Source of the DNA: Bacteroidales bacterium
GTDB taxonomy: Bacteria; Bacteroidota; Bacteroidia; Bacteroidales; UBA932
DNA length: 64,000 nucleotides
Direction: 5' to 3'
NCBI GenBank assembly: GCA_016285455.1
Contig: JAEEQS010000005.1
Span: 1-64,000, forward strand
Positions within the stretch are counted from its first letter, which is position 1; each line of letters opens with the position of its first letter. The position numbers and the translations under genes are program-made. The notes beneath the pieces were generated by a model. It saw only the letters and a program-made list of their open reading frames with translations, did not search any database and had not been told where the DNA came from. Shown here in pieces: positions 8,571-18,765 of the stretch.

Positions 8571-10580
8571 TTATTTCAAAAGGCTGAGGCTGCGGGAGAC
8601 AAAGTCTGAAAGCTGCTTGCCTTTGAGCATGCCGTTGGCAAGAAGGGCAAGGTCTGAGATTTGCTTGAGGAGGGTGTTGCCTCTTCCGAAGTCTCGCATC
8701 AGGTCTCTCTTCTGGTCCTGGAGGCTGGTCAGGGTGGAGTTGAGCTTGGTTCGCTTGTCCTTCATTTCCTGAGGGATATCCTCGTCCTTTTTGTTCTTGG
8801 TGTCTTTGTCTATGAGGTCAAGGGCGTCTTTTACGTTGGCTATCTGAGCCTTGAGGTCGTTGGCCTTGGTTTCGGTTGCTTCGTCTTTCTGCTTTATGAT
8901 CTGCTTAACCAGAGGGTTTTCAACGTTGAGCTTGAGGGTGTAGGAGTCTGGCATCTCGCCGTAGAAGTTAAGGCCTCCGCCAAGGGAACTCATCTCCTTG
9001 TAGCGGCGCATGAACTCATTCTGGGTAATAAGCAGAGGAGCGCCATTTTCGCCCATATTCTCGGCCTGGAGGGTATATCTGCCTTCTTCAGGAAGAACGG
9101 CCGCAAAAGCATACTCCAAATCAAGCTCCTCGCCTTCTTTGAGCTCAGGCTTCTTGCTGTCTTCCTTCTTTATGAGGTTTTCTATGCTGTCGGAATCTAC
9201 GCGGGCAAATTTGGAGTCCTTGATCTTGGTCTCCAGCAGGTTAACGAAGTGCGCGTCCAACTGGCTGTCGAACAGCAGAACCTGGTAGCCTTTGTTCTTG
9301 GCGGCCTCTATGTATTGGTACTGGGCTACGGCGTCTGTGGCGTAGAGGTAAACAATCTTCTTGTCCTTGTCTTTCTGCTCTTTTTCAATGAGTTTGTTGT
9401 AGTCGTCGTAGTTGAGGTATTTGCCGTCTGTAGTCTTGAAGAGGGCAAACTTCAGGGCCCTTTCGCAGAACTTCTCATCGGTGAGCATACCATATTCTAT
9501 GAAGAGTTTCAGGTTATCCCACTTGCTCTCGAATTCCTCCTTCTTTTCCTTGGAGATTTCTTCCAGACGGTCTGCAACTTTCTTTGTGATGTAGGTGGAG
9601 ATCTTCTTGACGTTGGCATCGGCCTGGAGGTAGCTTCTGGAAACGTTAAGAGGGATGTCTGGAGAGTCGATCACGCCGTAGAGCAGGGTAAGGAACTCAG
9701 GTACAATGTTCTCCACCTGATCGGTGACGAACATCTGGTTGCAGTAGAGCTGGATACGGTCCTTTGAGATGTCCATACGGTCCTTGATCTTCGGGAAATA
9801 GAGGATGCCCGTGAGGTTGAACGGATAATCCACGTTCAGGTGGATCCAGAACAGAGGGTCTTCCTTCATAGGGTAGAGCTTGCGGTAGAAATCCAGATAC
9901 TCTTCATCTTTGATTTCACTTGGAGTCTTGGCCCAGAGTGGCTCTGAGTCGTTGATTATATCCTTGCCAAAAGCAATCTTGACTGGCATGAACTTGCAGT
10001 ACTTATTAAGGAGCTCCTCAACCTTCTGCTTGGCGGAGAATTCCTTGCTGTCGTCATCCAGGTAGAGGGTAATCTTGGTGCCGCGGTCATCTTTCTTGCA
10101 CTCTTCCATCGTGAACTCCGGACTGCCGTCGCAGCTCCACTTGACGCCTTTGCTGCCTTCCTTGTAGCTCAGCGATTCGATTTCCACCTTCTTGGAAACC
10201 ATAAAGGCGGAGTAGAAGCCCAGGCCGAAATGGCCGATAATGCTGTCTATCTGATCTTTGTACTTTTCCAGGAACTCTCCGGCGGAGGAGAATGCTATCT
10301 GGTTGATGTACTTGTCTATCTCTTCTGCGGTCATTCCGATACCTCGGTCTGTAATGGTGAGGATGTTCTTCTTCTCGTTGGCCTCTATGCGGATGGTGGT
10401 GTCTCCCATCTCTCCCTTAAACTCTCCCTTGCCGGCTATGGCGCCCAGCTTCTGGGTTGCATCTACAGCGTTGGCTACCAGTTCCCTGAGGAAAATCTCA
10501 TGGTCAGAATACAGGAACTTCTTTATTACGGGGAATATGTTTTCCGTAGTTACCCCGATCTGTCCTTTTGTCTTTGTCAT
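8571..10580 (-). CDS. htpG: Molecular chaperone HtpG (Hsp90)
   Basis: FPVIKKFLYSDHEIFLRELVANAVDATQKL, GIGMTAEEI, IGHFGLGFYSAFMVS. Confidence 0.98.
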   Translation of the reverse strand: MTKTKGQIGVTTENIFPVIKKFLYSDHEIFLRELVANAVDATQKLGAIAGKGEFKGEMGDTTIRIEANEKKNILTITDRGIGMTAEEIDKYINQIAFSSAGEFLEKYKDQIDSIIGHFGLGFYSAFMVSKKVEIESLSYKEGSKGVKWSCDGSPEFTMEECKKDDRGTKITLYLDDDSKEFSAKQKVEELLNKYCKFMPVKIAFGKDIINDSEPLWAKTPSEIKDEEYLDFYRKLYPMKEDPLFWIHLNVDYPFNLTGILYFPKIKDRMDISKDRIQLYCNQMFVTDQVENIVPEFLTLLYGVIDSPDIPLNVSRSYLQADANVKKISTYITKKVADRLEEISKEKKEEFESKWDNLKLFIEYGMLTDEKFCERALKFALFKTTDGKYLNYDDYNKLIEKEQKDKDKKIVYLYATDAVAQYQYIEAAKNKGYQVLLFDSQLDAHFVNLLETKIKDSKFARVDSDSIENLIKKEDSKKPELKEGEELDLEYAFAAVLPEEGRYTLQAENMGENGAPLLITQNEFMRRYKEMSSLGGGLNFYGEMPDSYTLKLNVENPLVKQIIKQKDEATETKANDLKAQIANVKDALDLIDKDTKNKKDEDIPQEMKDKRTKLNSTLTSLQDQKRDLMRDFGRGNTLLKQISDLALLANGMLKGKQLSDFVSRSLSLLK

Positions 10581-10616
10581 ATAGTTATTGTTTTTGTTAT
10601 TTCTTCTGTTTTGGGA

Positions 10617-10662
10617 ATAAAAAAACCTCCCGATGGTGTTTCAATCTTTGTACCATCGGGAG
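10617..10662 (-). terminator. Rho-independent terminator for the head-GIN gene
   Basis: CTCCCGATGGT ... ACCATCGGGAG stem (10627-10637/10652-10662) with a T-run on the minus strand. Confidence 0.8.
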
Positions 10663-10715
10663 AGTTGTGACAATTTGTCACTATGAAAAAATTGATTTGC
10701 TTTGGTGTCTGGTTA

Positions 10716-12080
10716 TTAATTTGTCTTTGGAGTATATTTTCCTCCGTATTTATTATACGGCTCAGGCCTTCTTTGTCCAGAAGTAATGCCTCTGTAGCCT
10801 GGATCTGTATATCTGAGGTTTTTGTTGCCAGCCTGCAAATAATTGTTGTCTTTGAAATGGATAGGCACAATAACTTCGCAAGGCACGGCCTCATCTCCCG
10901 AATATGATGGAGTTATATGCTTTTTACGTATAAGATTGCGGCATTGGTTGATTAGCTTGTTGTCCAAATCATTGTTTCCTGTAGATTTAACTATTGAAGC
11001 CTCTTTCAAAGAGCCGTCTGCATTGATCTTGAATAGGACTTCCGGATAATAATCAGTATTGCGGTTTGTGCGGTCGCTGTGCCATCCGTAAAGACCGTTA
11101 TCTTCAAAGTACTGGGCTACAGCTTGTTTGAAAGGCTTGCCTTTGAACATAGGCGCAGTAGCTGAAGATGCCGTAGGCTTGTTTTCCTTAGCCTTTCGGC
11201 TTACGGAGGCGCCGCGGCTTCTTTCAAGTATTACCTTGTCCGGGTCACCGATGTACTTGAGGGTGGAGGCTCCGCTGACTTCTCCGCTGATTTCCTTCTT
11301 CACGCCGATTTCCGTCTTGGCGGCTCCGCTCAGCTCAACCTTGGCGGTCTTTGTCTGGAAGCTGTCTCCTTCAAAGTTAGAAGCTCCGCTGCACTCCATA
11401 ACGGTCTTGTCCGCTACCCCCTTGATATTGAGCTTGGACGCTCCGCTTATGTCTGCCTTGAGTTCGTCTATAGAATATGTAAGGAAGAGTTTGGACGCTC
11501 CGCTGGCATCTATATTCATAAAGCTGCAGTTTCCGGTTGAAACAAGCTCAGCTGCGCCGCTGGCGTCTATATTCAGCCTGTCTGCGCTGAGTTTGCTCAG
11601 CCTGACCTTGGAAGCTCCGCTGATGTCTATGTCGCAAGACTTCTCGGAGTAATTGTCTTTGACATTGAGGGTTGCGGCTCCGCTAAGATCTATGACACGG
11701 AGAGCTGAAAGCCCAACGGTAACCTTTACAGGGCCCTTAAGGTTCTTGCTGCGAGAAGGCCATCTTGTTCCTCCAAAGCTGTAGCCGTTCTCGATTCTGA
11801 GAGTCAGAACGCCGCCGCTTTCGCTGACTATAACGTGTTCCAGGGTTTTGGCCGGAGCTGAAATGGTAACCTTGCCGCGGTTGTCGTCTGTTGCTGTAAT
11901 TTCAAATACGCTGCCAGCCTTGATTCCGGTCAGAGTTGAGAACTTGTATGTCTTTGTGGCGAGGCTTTCATCTGCCTTGCCGTCTGATTTTACCACAATC
12001 ACCTTGCCGCCTTGGGAGTAGAGGCTTGCGGAAAACAATGTTGCTCCTGCTATAAGCAATGCTGCAAAAATCTTTTTCAT
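10716..12080 (-). CDS. Secreted head-GIN (DUF2807-type) beta-helix protein with TonB-C-like C-terminus
   Basis: Signal peptide; repeated DISGAS/DASGAA motifs; C-terminal VLFKINADGSLKEASIVKSTGNNDLDNKLINQCRNL resembles TonB C-terminal domains. Confidence 0.7.
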   Translation of the reverse strand: MKKIFAALLIAGATLFSASLYSQGGKVIVVKSDGKADESLATKTYKFSTLTGIKAGSVFEITATDDNRGKVTISAPAKTLEHVIVSESGGVLTLRIENGYSFGGTRWPSRSKNLKGPVKVTVGLSALRVIDLSGAATLNVKDNYSEKSCDIDISGASKVRLSKLSADRLNIDASGAAELVSTGNCSFMNIDASGASKLFLTYSIDELKADISGASKLNIKGVADKTVMECSGASNFEGDSFQTKTAKVELSGAAKTEIGVKKEISGEVSGASTLKYIGDPDKVILERSRGASVSRKAKENKPTASSATAPMFKGKPFKQAVAQYFEDNGLYGWHSDRTNRNTDYYPEVLFKINADGSLKEASIVKSTGNNDLDNKLINQCRNLIRKKHITPSYSGDEAVPCEVIVPIHFKDNNYLQAGNKNLRYTDPGYRGITSGQRRPEPYNKYGGKYTPKTN

Positions 12081-12120
12081 ATCATTTAAGTTTTTAATTT
12101 TCAGTTGGTTGCTATTTGTT

Positions 12121-12651
12121 TTATTCGTTTTCGTGGTTCATCGCCATAAAGGTCTGAATCTTCTTCAGGCCTTCCATCTTACGGTTATAGTATTCCTTTA
12201 TGATCTGCTGCTTTTCCTTCTTGGAAAGGTTTTCCGGAAGCTGAAGGGCCATAAGGCCATCTTCGTCGCTGAGTATAGAGGAAATTGAGTAGCTCAAGTC
12301 GTCCAGCTCTTCTGAAGACAGATTGGCTCCGTCTTCAAGCAACTGGTTTCCCAGAGCCTGTAGAGAGTTGACATAATTGTTCTCCATCAGCCTTATAGAG
12401 GAATCCGGATTGTTTTTGCCAAGGAAAAGCACCAGGGCCAGAACACAGAGGGCCGGTGAGATTACCCAGGCGGCCTTTTTGCCTGCAGAGCTGTCGCTGA
12501 GCCAATTTCCGATCCTTTGTATTAGAGATGGCTTTGCCTGGTTTTCAAGCTTTTGCATAAACCTTTCCTTGTGGCCTTGCGGCATCTGTATTTCTTCTGT
12601 TTCCATTCGGTTCTGCTCAAAGAGCTCCTCCAGTTTGTCCTTTGTTGTCAT
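12121..12651 (-). CDS. Probable membrane anti-sigma-like protein
   Basis: Single TM (AAWVISPALCVLALVLFLG); start overlaps the ECF sigma stop by 4 bp. Confidence 0.55.
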   Translation of the reverse strand: MTTKDKLEELFEQNRMETEEIQMPQGHKERFMQKLENQAKPSLIQRIGNWLSDSSAGKKAAWVISPALCVLALVLFLGKNNPDSSIRLMENNYVNSLQALGNQLLEDGANLSSEELDDLSYSISSILSDEDGLMALQLPENLSKKEKQQIIKEYYNRKMEGLKKIQTFMAMNHENE

Positions 12652-13160
12652 AAACTTATTCCCTCCTTTTTGAGACTGACAGAAAGCATCTGCCGCCCCC
12701 TCATAAATTTGCTTCTTATGGAACTTTCGTTCAACGATGTTATTTGCGCTATCTCTTGGTAGTCATACCCTTCTATAAGCTTCAGGGAGACTATCTGCCG
12801 GCAGCTCTCCGGAAGGCAGGCAATTAGGCTTATTATCCTTCCGATCAGCCCTTTTTGAGTCTTTTCCTCCTCTGGTATGCCGTCTTCCTCCGCATCCGCG
12901 TTCTTTAGCTCCTGGCTAAGAGACTTCTGGCGCTGCCTTTTTCTCAGAATGTCCAGACACCGGTTTACGCAGCTTTTGTAAAGGAAGCCTCCAATGTTGT
13001 CTATCTTGCTGATATCCTGAGTGGTGCAAACCTTCAAAAGCGTGTCTTGCATAACATCTTCCGCTTCCTGGGCATTTCCCAGAATACGGTATGAGGCAAG
13101 ATACAGCTTGCGGGAGTACTCGTCGTAAATGCTTTCAATTATGCCGGCGTCTGTCTTCAT
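12648..13160 (-). CDS. ECF RNA polymerase sigma factor
   Basis: AYRILGNAQEAEDVMQDTLLKVC-type region 2 and EGYDYQEIAQITSLNESSIRSKFMRGRQML region 4. Confidence 0.92.
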   Translation of the reverse strand: MKTDAGIIESIYDEYSRKLYLASYRILGNAQEAEDVMQDTLLKVCTTQDISKIDNIGGFLYKSCVNRCLDILRKRQRQKSLSQELKNADAEEDGIPEEEKTQKGLIGRIISLIACLPESCRQIVSLKLIEGYDYQEIAQITSLNESSIRSKFMRGRQMLSVSLKKEGISL

Positions 13161-13215
13161 TCCACAATAATGACGGATGTATTTTTGCTTTGTTGCAATT
13201 TAGGCATTAAAGAAG

Positions 13216-13223
13216 TAAATTTG
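13216..13223 (+). promoter_or_regulatory. Bacteroidota-type -7 box upstream of pruA
   Basis: TAAATTTG with a TTG about 20 nt upstream. Confidence 0.55.
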
Positions 13224-13262
13224 TGTGCATTGTTTAAGAAATATCAATCAAAAGAACTTTAT

Positions 13263-14900
13263 ATGAACAATTCTATTTTCAGTTTTCCGGTTCCAGCCAA
13301 CGAGCCTGTAAAGGGCTATCTGCCTGGAAGTCCGGAACGTATCGCTATTGACGCGGAACTTAAAAGGCAAAGCAAGACCGTTATTGAAATACCTCTTATC
13401 ATAGGAGGCAAGGAAATCAAGACTGGCAATATAGGTCAAGTGGTTGAGCCGCACAACCATAAGCACGTGCTTGCACATTACCACAAAGCCGGGGAGAAAG
13501 AGGTTCAGATGGCAGTGGATGCTGCAATGAAGGCCCATAAGGCCTGGGCAGAAACCCCTTGGACCACAAGAGCCGCGATCCTTCTCAAGGCCGCAGACCT
13601 GATAGCAGGAAAATACAGGGCTTTGATCAACGCAGCCTGCATGCTGGGCCAGAGCAAGAATATGTTCCAGGCAGAAATAGACTCCGCCTGCGAGCTGATA
13701 GACTTCCTGCGCTACAATGCCGCATACGCATCAGAGATTTACGCAATGCAGCCAAAATGCGCGCCTGGCCAGATTAACTCTATGGAATACAGGCCGCTGG
13801 AAGGCTTTATCCTGGCCGTTACTCCGTTCAATTTTACATCTATTGCATCCAACCTGAATATGACTCCTGTGCTGATGGGCAACACCACCGTATGGAAGCC
13901 GTCTACAACAGCTCTGCTGTCTAACTACTATGTAATGAAGGTATTTATGGAGGCCGGTCTGCCTGCGGGAGTCGTTAACTTTGTTCCTGGCCCTGGCTCC
14001 GTTATCGGAAAGGTTGCCTGCGCTTCTCCTGATCTGGGCGGTATCCATTTCACCGGTTCAACCGGAACGTTCCAGGGACTGTGGAAGACTGTTGGCGTTA
14101 ACATAGACAAATACAAGACCTATCCTCGCCTGGTTGGAGAAACCGGCGGAAAGGACTTCATCTTTGTTCACAAGAGCGCAGATGCTGAGGCCGTTGCAAA
14201 CGCCGCATTCTGCGGGGCATTTGAGTTTGCAGGCCAGAAGTGTTCTGCCGCCAGCCGTATGTACTGCCCTAAGAGCCTGTGGCCTAAGGTCCTGAAGGGA
14301 ATGAAAGACAGGTGCGCAAAGGTTAAAGTAGGGGATGTTCTTGATCCTGAGAACTTTGTGAACGCAGTTATAGATGAGCCTTCTTTCGACAATATTGCAA
14401 AGGCTATCAACTACGCCAAGAGAAGCAAAGACGCAGAGATCGTTATCGGCGGCCAGTGCGACAAGAGCGTAGGATACTTCATCCAGCCAACCGTAATCCT
14501 TGCCAAGAAACCTCATTTCAAGACAATGGAAGAGGAATTGTTCGGTCCGGTTCTGACCGTGTATGTATATGAAGACAAGGATCTTGACAAGACTCTTGAG
14601 CTCTTGGACACCACATCTCCATACGGCCTTACTGGTTCCGTATTCGGTCAGGACAGGATAGCCTGCGACTACATTGCAGACAAGCTGCGTTACTGCGCCG
14701 GAAACTTCTACATCAACGACAAGCCAACAGGAGCAGTAGTAGGCCTGCAGCCATTCGGAGGCAGCCGCGCGTCCGGTACAAACGACAAGGCCGGAAGCTC
14801 ATTCAACCTTATGAGATGGGTTACATCCAGAGCCATCAAGGAGACTCTTGTTTCTCCAACAGCCTGGAAGTATTCATATATGAAAAAAGACACAAAATAA
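13263..14900 (+). CDS. pruA: L-glutamate gamma-semialdehyde dehydrogenase (1-pyrroline-5-carboxylate dehydrogenase)
   Basis: ALDH fold: VGETGGKDFIFVHKSAD, FAGQKCSAASRMY, LQPFGGSRASGTNDKAG. ATG at 13263 follows the promoter box. Confidence 0.95.
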   Translation: MNNSIFSFPVPANEPVKGYLPGSPERIAIDAELKRQSKTVIEIPLIIGGKEIKTGNIGQVVEPHNHKHVLAHYHKAGEKEVQMAVDAAMKAHKAWAETPWTTRAAILLKAADLIAGKYRALINAACMLGQSKNMFQAEIDSACELIDFLRYNAAYASEIYAMQPKCAPGQINSMEYRPLEGFILAVTPFNFTSIASNLNMTPVLMGNTTVWKPSTTALLSNYYVMKVFMEAGLPAGVVNFVPGPGSVIGKVACASPDLGGIHFTGSTGTFQGLWKTVGVNIDKYKTYPRLVGETGGKDFIFVHKSADAEAVANAAFCGAFEFAGQKCSAASRMYCPKSLWPKVLKGMKDRCAKVKVGDVLDPENFVNAVIDEPSFDNIAKAINYAKRSKDAEIVIGGQCDKSVGYFIQPTVILAKKPHFKTMEEELFGPVLTVYVYEDKDLDKTLELLDTTSPYGLTGSVFGQDRIACDYIADKLRYCAGNFYINDKPTGAVVGLQPFGGSRASGTNDKAGSSFNLMRWVTSRAIKETLVSPTAWKYSYMKKDTK

Positions 14901-14910
14901 TCATAGAATA

Positions 14911-16041
14911 ATGGCAAAATCTGTACATCAGCTCCATATGGAGGCAATGGTTGTAGATACCCATTGCGACACTCCGCTCAGGATAGATGAAGAGCACGCA
15001 GACCTCGGCGTAAGGAGCAACGAGGGGCACAACGATTTCATCAGGATGAAAGAAGGCGGTCTGGACCTTATGTTCTACGCCATCTTCACCCGCGTAAGGC
15101 TCACTCCAGACCAGTCTACCGTTCAGGCAGTCAGGCTGATAGGAGAAACCAAGGATATGATTGCCGCCAACCGCGACAAGGTAGCGCTGGCATATTCAGT
15201 GCGCCACGCCCGCCAGATCAAGAAGAGCGGCCGAGGAGCCATAATGCTGGGAATGGAAAACGGTTCACCGATCCAGAACGACCTGGCTCTCCTGCACGAG
15301 TTCTACCGTATGGGAGTACGCTACATAACTCTCTGCCATTGCGCGCATAACCAACTCTGCGACAGCTGCGCTCCAAAGGAGGCTCAGTGGCACGGCCTTT
15401 CACCTTTCGGAAAGAAGGTTGTAGCCGAGATGAACCGCCTGGGAATGATAGTGGACGTAAGCCATCTTTCAGACGAGTCTTTCTACGACTGCCTTAAATA
15501 TTCCAAGGCTCCAATAGTAGCCACACATTCCTGCTGCAGAGCGCTTTGCAAGCATCCTAGGAATATGACAGACAAGATGATAAAAGACCTTGCCAAGGCC
15601 GGCGGAGTAATCCAGATCAACTTCTATCCTGCTTTCCTCAGCGATGCCTACGGCACAGACGAATACTTCGACGCTGCAGACCGCTACGACGCTTCGATGA
15701 AGGCATACTGGAGAAGCGGCAAAAAGGGTAAGAAAGAAATCGCTGAGTTCAAGAAGCAGACCGCTTACATAAAGAAGAACTTCCCATCTCCTTCATACAA
15801 GCTTCTGGTTGACCACATTGAGCACGTAATTGACCTTGTTGGAATAGATTACGTAGGTCTTGGTTCAGACTATGACGGAATCGAGATGCCTCCAATCGGC
15901 CTTGAGGACGTAAGCAAGTTCGAGGTCATTACCCGTGAGCTCCGCCACCGCGGATACTCAGACGAGGACATCAAGAAGGTTCTCGGAGAAAACTTCCTCC
16001 GTGCCTTTACACAGGTTGAAGACATGGCACTTACATTCTAG
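14911..16041 (+). CDS. Membrane dipeptidase (peptidase M19)
   Basis: VVDTHCDTPLR, GMENGSPI, IVDVSHLSDESFYD, VATHSCCRALCKHPRNMTD, GLGSDYDGIE. Confidence 0.95.
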   Translation: MAKSVHQLHMEAMVVDTHCDTPLRIDEEHADLGVRSNEGHNDFIRMKEGGLDLMFYAIFTRVRLTPDQSTVQAVRLIGETKDMIAANRDKVALAYSVRHARQIKKSGRGAIMLGMENGSPIQNDLALLHEFYRMGVRYITLCHCAHNQLCDSCAPKEAQWHGLSPFGKKVVAEMNRLGMIVDVSHLSDESFYDCLKYSKAPIVATHSCCRALCKHPRNMTDKMIKDLAKAGGVIQINFYPAFLSDAYGTDEYFDAADRYDASMKAYWRSGKKGKKEIAEFKKQTAYIKKNFPSPSYKLLVDHIEHVIDLVGIDYVGLGSDYDGIEMPPIGLEDVSKFEVITRELRHRGYSDEDIKKVLGENFLRAFTQVEDMALTF

Positions 16042-16084
16042 CGGGCGTTTCTTGTAATTCGCCTATAAATAGGTAGTTATAATA

Positions 16085-16115
16085 TTGAAGGGTATCCGGA
16101 AAAGATACCCTTCAA
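16085..16115. terminator. Bidirectional hairpin between convergent genes
   Basis: TTGAAGGGTATC-CGGAAAA-GATACCCTTCAA. Confidence 0.75.
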
Positions 16116-16157
16116 TTGTTTATATGCTTGTTTGTCAAGCAGAAGCGAAAAACGCTG

Positions 16158-17474
16158 TTATTCGGCTTTTGTTGTATCGGCTGGCGCTGCCTGCTGCTCC
16201 TTTGCAATTGGCTCAGTAAGGCCGGCATCTTTAAGTATCTGGTCAATCTTTCTTACAAGATCCCAGCGGTCTTTGTCGTTGCGGTTCTCGAATACAAGAA
16301 CGGTCAGGTCTGCGTCTGGGAAGTAGCCCTCGTAGATCTGGAATCCGCCGTTGTCTCCGGTATGGTAAACCTTCTTAGGGAAGCCAGGCTGCTGCTCCAG
16401 GAACCAGCCGTAACCGTAGAAAGTATTGTCGCGGTTCTGGTAGGTTGAGAACTTGCTGCCTGATACGTTGTTTATGTATGACCAGGCTTCTTCCCTTGCC
16501 CTGATAGGGAGTATCTTGTTGTCTCTCATAGCCTTGATCCACTCGGCGAACTCGTGGGTGGAAGTGTAGATTCCTCCGTCTGCCTTGGTGGCGAAGAAGG
16601 TTTCCTCTCCGTAGTCGCATTCAGAGAATTTGCTGTGAGGAGTGTCATCTGCCTTCTTTTCCGGCTGATAATTGACTGCTCCAGCTGGCTTGTCTGAATC
16701 CACGCTTGCAGCCTCGTTTCCGTCTTCCAGAATATAGCCGTGGGCCATATTAGGAATCTTGTTCTCGTTTTCTTCTGAGAAATAGAGAGTTGTAAGCATC
16801 CTTGCCGGAGTGAAAATGTGCTCCTTCATATATTCGTCAAAACTCTTTCCGCTGAGCTTCTCTATGAACAGGTACAGAAGCTGGAAGGTCGGATTGATGT
16901 ACTGGTACTCAGTTCCTGGCTCAAAGTTGAGTTCCTTCAGGCCTTTCATATACTCTATAGACTGCATGTCTGTGCATTTGAGCATAAAGTTGAGGTCTGT
17001 CCTTGGACGGGTGTCTGGAATGCCGGAAGCGTGGCTCATCAGATGGGCCGGAGTTATTTTGGTGAACGGCTCCCTTTTCTTTGGAAGATAAGGAGTTACA
17101 AGAGGGGATACATCGTAGATGCTCTTGTGGATATCCAGTTTTCCTTCTTCCGCCAGCTTTAGGATGGCAACAGCCGAGAACTGCTTGGAGCAGGAGGCTA
17201 TGTTGAAGAAGGTATTGCCGTCTATCTTGTAGCGGCGGGCGATGTCTGAATGGCCGTAACCCTTGTCAAAGAGAATGGAATCGCCTTTCATAATCAGAAC
17301 GGCTCCGCCAGGCTCGGCGAACATAGTGTCGATAGGGGTGTACCTGTCGACCATCAGTGAATCAACTTTCTGCATTGCTTGGGCAACTGGATCTGCCGCT
17401 TTCTTTTCTGTACAGGCAATCATGGCTGAGATTGTTAATGTCAAGAGAATACTCTTGGTAATAATGCGTTTCAT
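16158..17474 (-). CDS. Serine hydrolase, beta-lactamase/PBP family, lipoprotein-like N-terminus
   Basis: NIASCSKQFSAVAILKL (SxxK), YQYINPTF (YxN), HTGDNGGFQ; N-terminal lipobox AMIAC. Confidence 0.88.
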   Translation of the reverse strand: MKRIITKSILLTLTISAMIACTEKKAADPVAQAMQKVDSLMVDRYTPIDTMFAEPGGAVLIMKGDSILFDKGYGHSDIARRYKIDGNTFFNIASCSKQFSAVAILKLAEEGKLDIHKSIYDVSPLVTPYLPKKREPFTKITPAHLMSHASGIPDTRPRTDLNFMLKCTDMQSIEYMKGLKELNFEPGTEYQYINPTFQLLYLFIEKLSGKSFDEYMKEHIFTPARMLTTLYFSEENENKIPNMAHGYILEDGNEAASVDSDKPAGAVNYQPEKKADDTPHSKFSECDYGEETFFATKADGGIYTSTHEFAEWIKAMRDNKILPIRAREEAWSYINNVSGSKFSTYQNRDNTFYGYGWFLEQQPGFPKKVYHTGDNGGFQIYEGYFPDADLTVLVFENRNDKDRWDLVRKIDQILKDAGLTEPIAKEQQAAPADTTKAE

Positions 17475-17493
17475 ATCTTTATGTTATTGTGTT

Positions 17494-18765
17494 TCAAATT
17501 TTTCCTGCAATAAGACTCTTTCTGAAAAGGTCTAGGGCGCTTGAGGCGAACCTTTCTATGTTGATCTTGCGGGTACTCTTGGAAACAATGGTAGCGGTAA
17601 CTGTTCCCTTTGGACCGCTGGCCGCCATCCACAATGTTCCGACAGGTTTCTTTGCAGTTCCGCCGGTTGGGCCCGCAATGCCGGATGTGGATATGGAATA
17701 GGTAGTGCCTAGCTTTTTTCTCACTCCTTCAGCCATTTCCTTAACGCATTCTCTGCTAACCGCCCCGTATTTCTTTATGGTATTGGAACTAACCCCAAGA
17801 GTGTTGATTTTCACTGAGTTGTCGTAACTTACAACGCTGCCCCAGTAATACCGGCTTGAGCCAGGAATTTCTGTAAGAAGATGAGCCACGTAACCTCCGG
17901 TGCAGGATTCTGCAGTGCTGATTGTGGCGCCCCTTTCCAGCAGAAGCTCTCCCGCCACGGTCTGCGGGTTGGTATCTCCCTCTCCGTAAACTGCATCGCC
18001 GAGAATTGCCTTCAGAGAGGAAGCGTATTTTTCCAATTCCTCCTTTCCCTCTTTCTCCGCGATTCCATAGATAGACAAGCGGAGCCTTACGCCCAGAATA
18101 GGATTGGGAAGGTAGGCAAGGTGAAGATTTGCCGGAAGGGAATCTTCCCAGCTCTCAATCTTTTTGCTAAGCACGCTCTCGGCGATTCCGAAAGTGCAGA
18201 TAGTGTGGTGAAATATCTTTTCAAGCTTGTAATGGGCTCTGATTGCGTTAATTACATCTTCAGTTGCATACTCTGTTTCAAACGGAACGCCAGGCATTGA
18301 GAAAAGGAGATTGTCTTTTCCGAACCTTTCCTTTGGAAAGCTGAACTGCATAATAGGGGCCGTTCCAATCTTGTTTGGAATGACAGTGCTGTTTTCTGGA
18401 ACATAGGCCTGCTGACGGTTGATGTCTAGCATTTCTACTCCCCTGGAAGTCAGTATGTTCTTTATTATGCTGTACTGTTTCTGGCTCCTTGTCCACTTTT
18501 GGCTTTGGCTCAGGTCCATAAGAACGTTCTTGGTGATGTCATCTTTTGTAGGGCCCAGGCCGCCGGTGGTTATGACTATATTGCTGCGCCTTAGGCAGCG
18601 CTTAAGGGTGGTTAGTATATCTGCCTTGGAATCAGAGCAGGAGGCCATATGCACCACCTTGATTCCCGCTTTATTGAGAGCCTTGGCCAGGAATGCAGAA
18701 TTGGTATCAGTAATCTGGCCAATGAGAATTTCGTCTCCGATTGTGCAAATAGAAGCTGTTATCAT
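17494..18765 (-). CDS. cinA: CinA family nicotinamide mononucleotide deamidase-related protein
   Basis: ICTIGDEILIGQITDTNSAFLA, TTGGLGPTKDD, AESCTGGYVAHLLTEIPGSSRYYWGSVVSYDN. Confidence 0.96.
   Translation of the reverse strand: MITASICTIGDEILIGQITDTNSAFLAKALNKAGIKVVHMASCSDSKADILTTLKRCLRRSNIVITTGGLGPTKDDITKNVLMDLSQSQKWTRSQKQYSIIKNILTSRGVEMLDINRQQAYVPENSTVIPNKIGTAPIMQFSFPKERFGKDNLLFSMPGVPFETEYATEDVINAIRAHYKLEKIFHHTICTFGIAESVLSKKIESWEDSLPANLHLAYLPNPILGVRLRLSIYGIAEKEGKEELEKYASSLKAILGDAVYGEGDTNPQTVAGELLLERGATISTAESCTGGYVAHLLTEIPGSSRYYWGSVVSYDNSVKINTLGVSSNTIKKYGAVSRECVKEMAEGVRKKLGTTYSISTSGIAGPTGGTAKKPVGTLWMAASGPKGTVTATIVSKSTRKINIERFASSALDLFRKSLIAGKI

Noticed and set aside
8661-9767. 368-aa plus-strand ORF opposite htpG
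   Set aside because: Fully antisense to an unambiguous htpG; Val/Leu-rich composition typical of complement-strand codon-bias artefacts.
11128-11652. 174-aa plus-strand ORF with repeated APL motifs
   Set aside because: Reverse reading of the SGAS repeats in the head-GIN gene.
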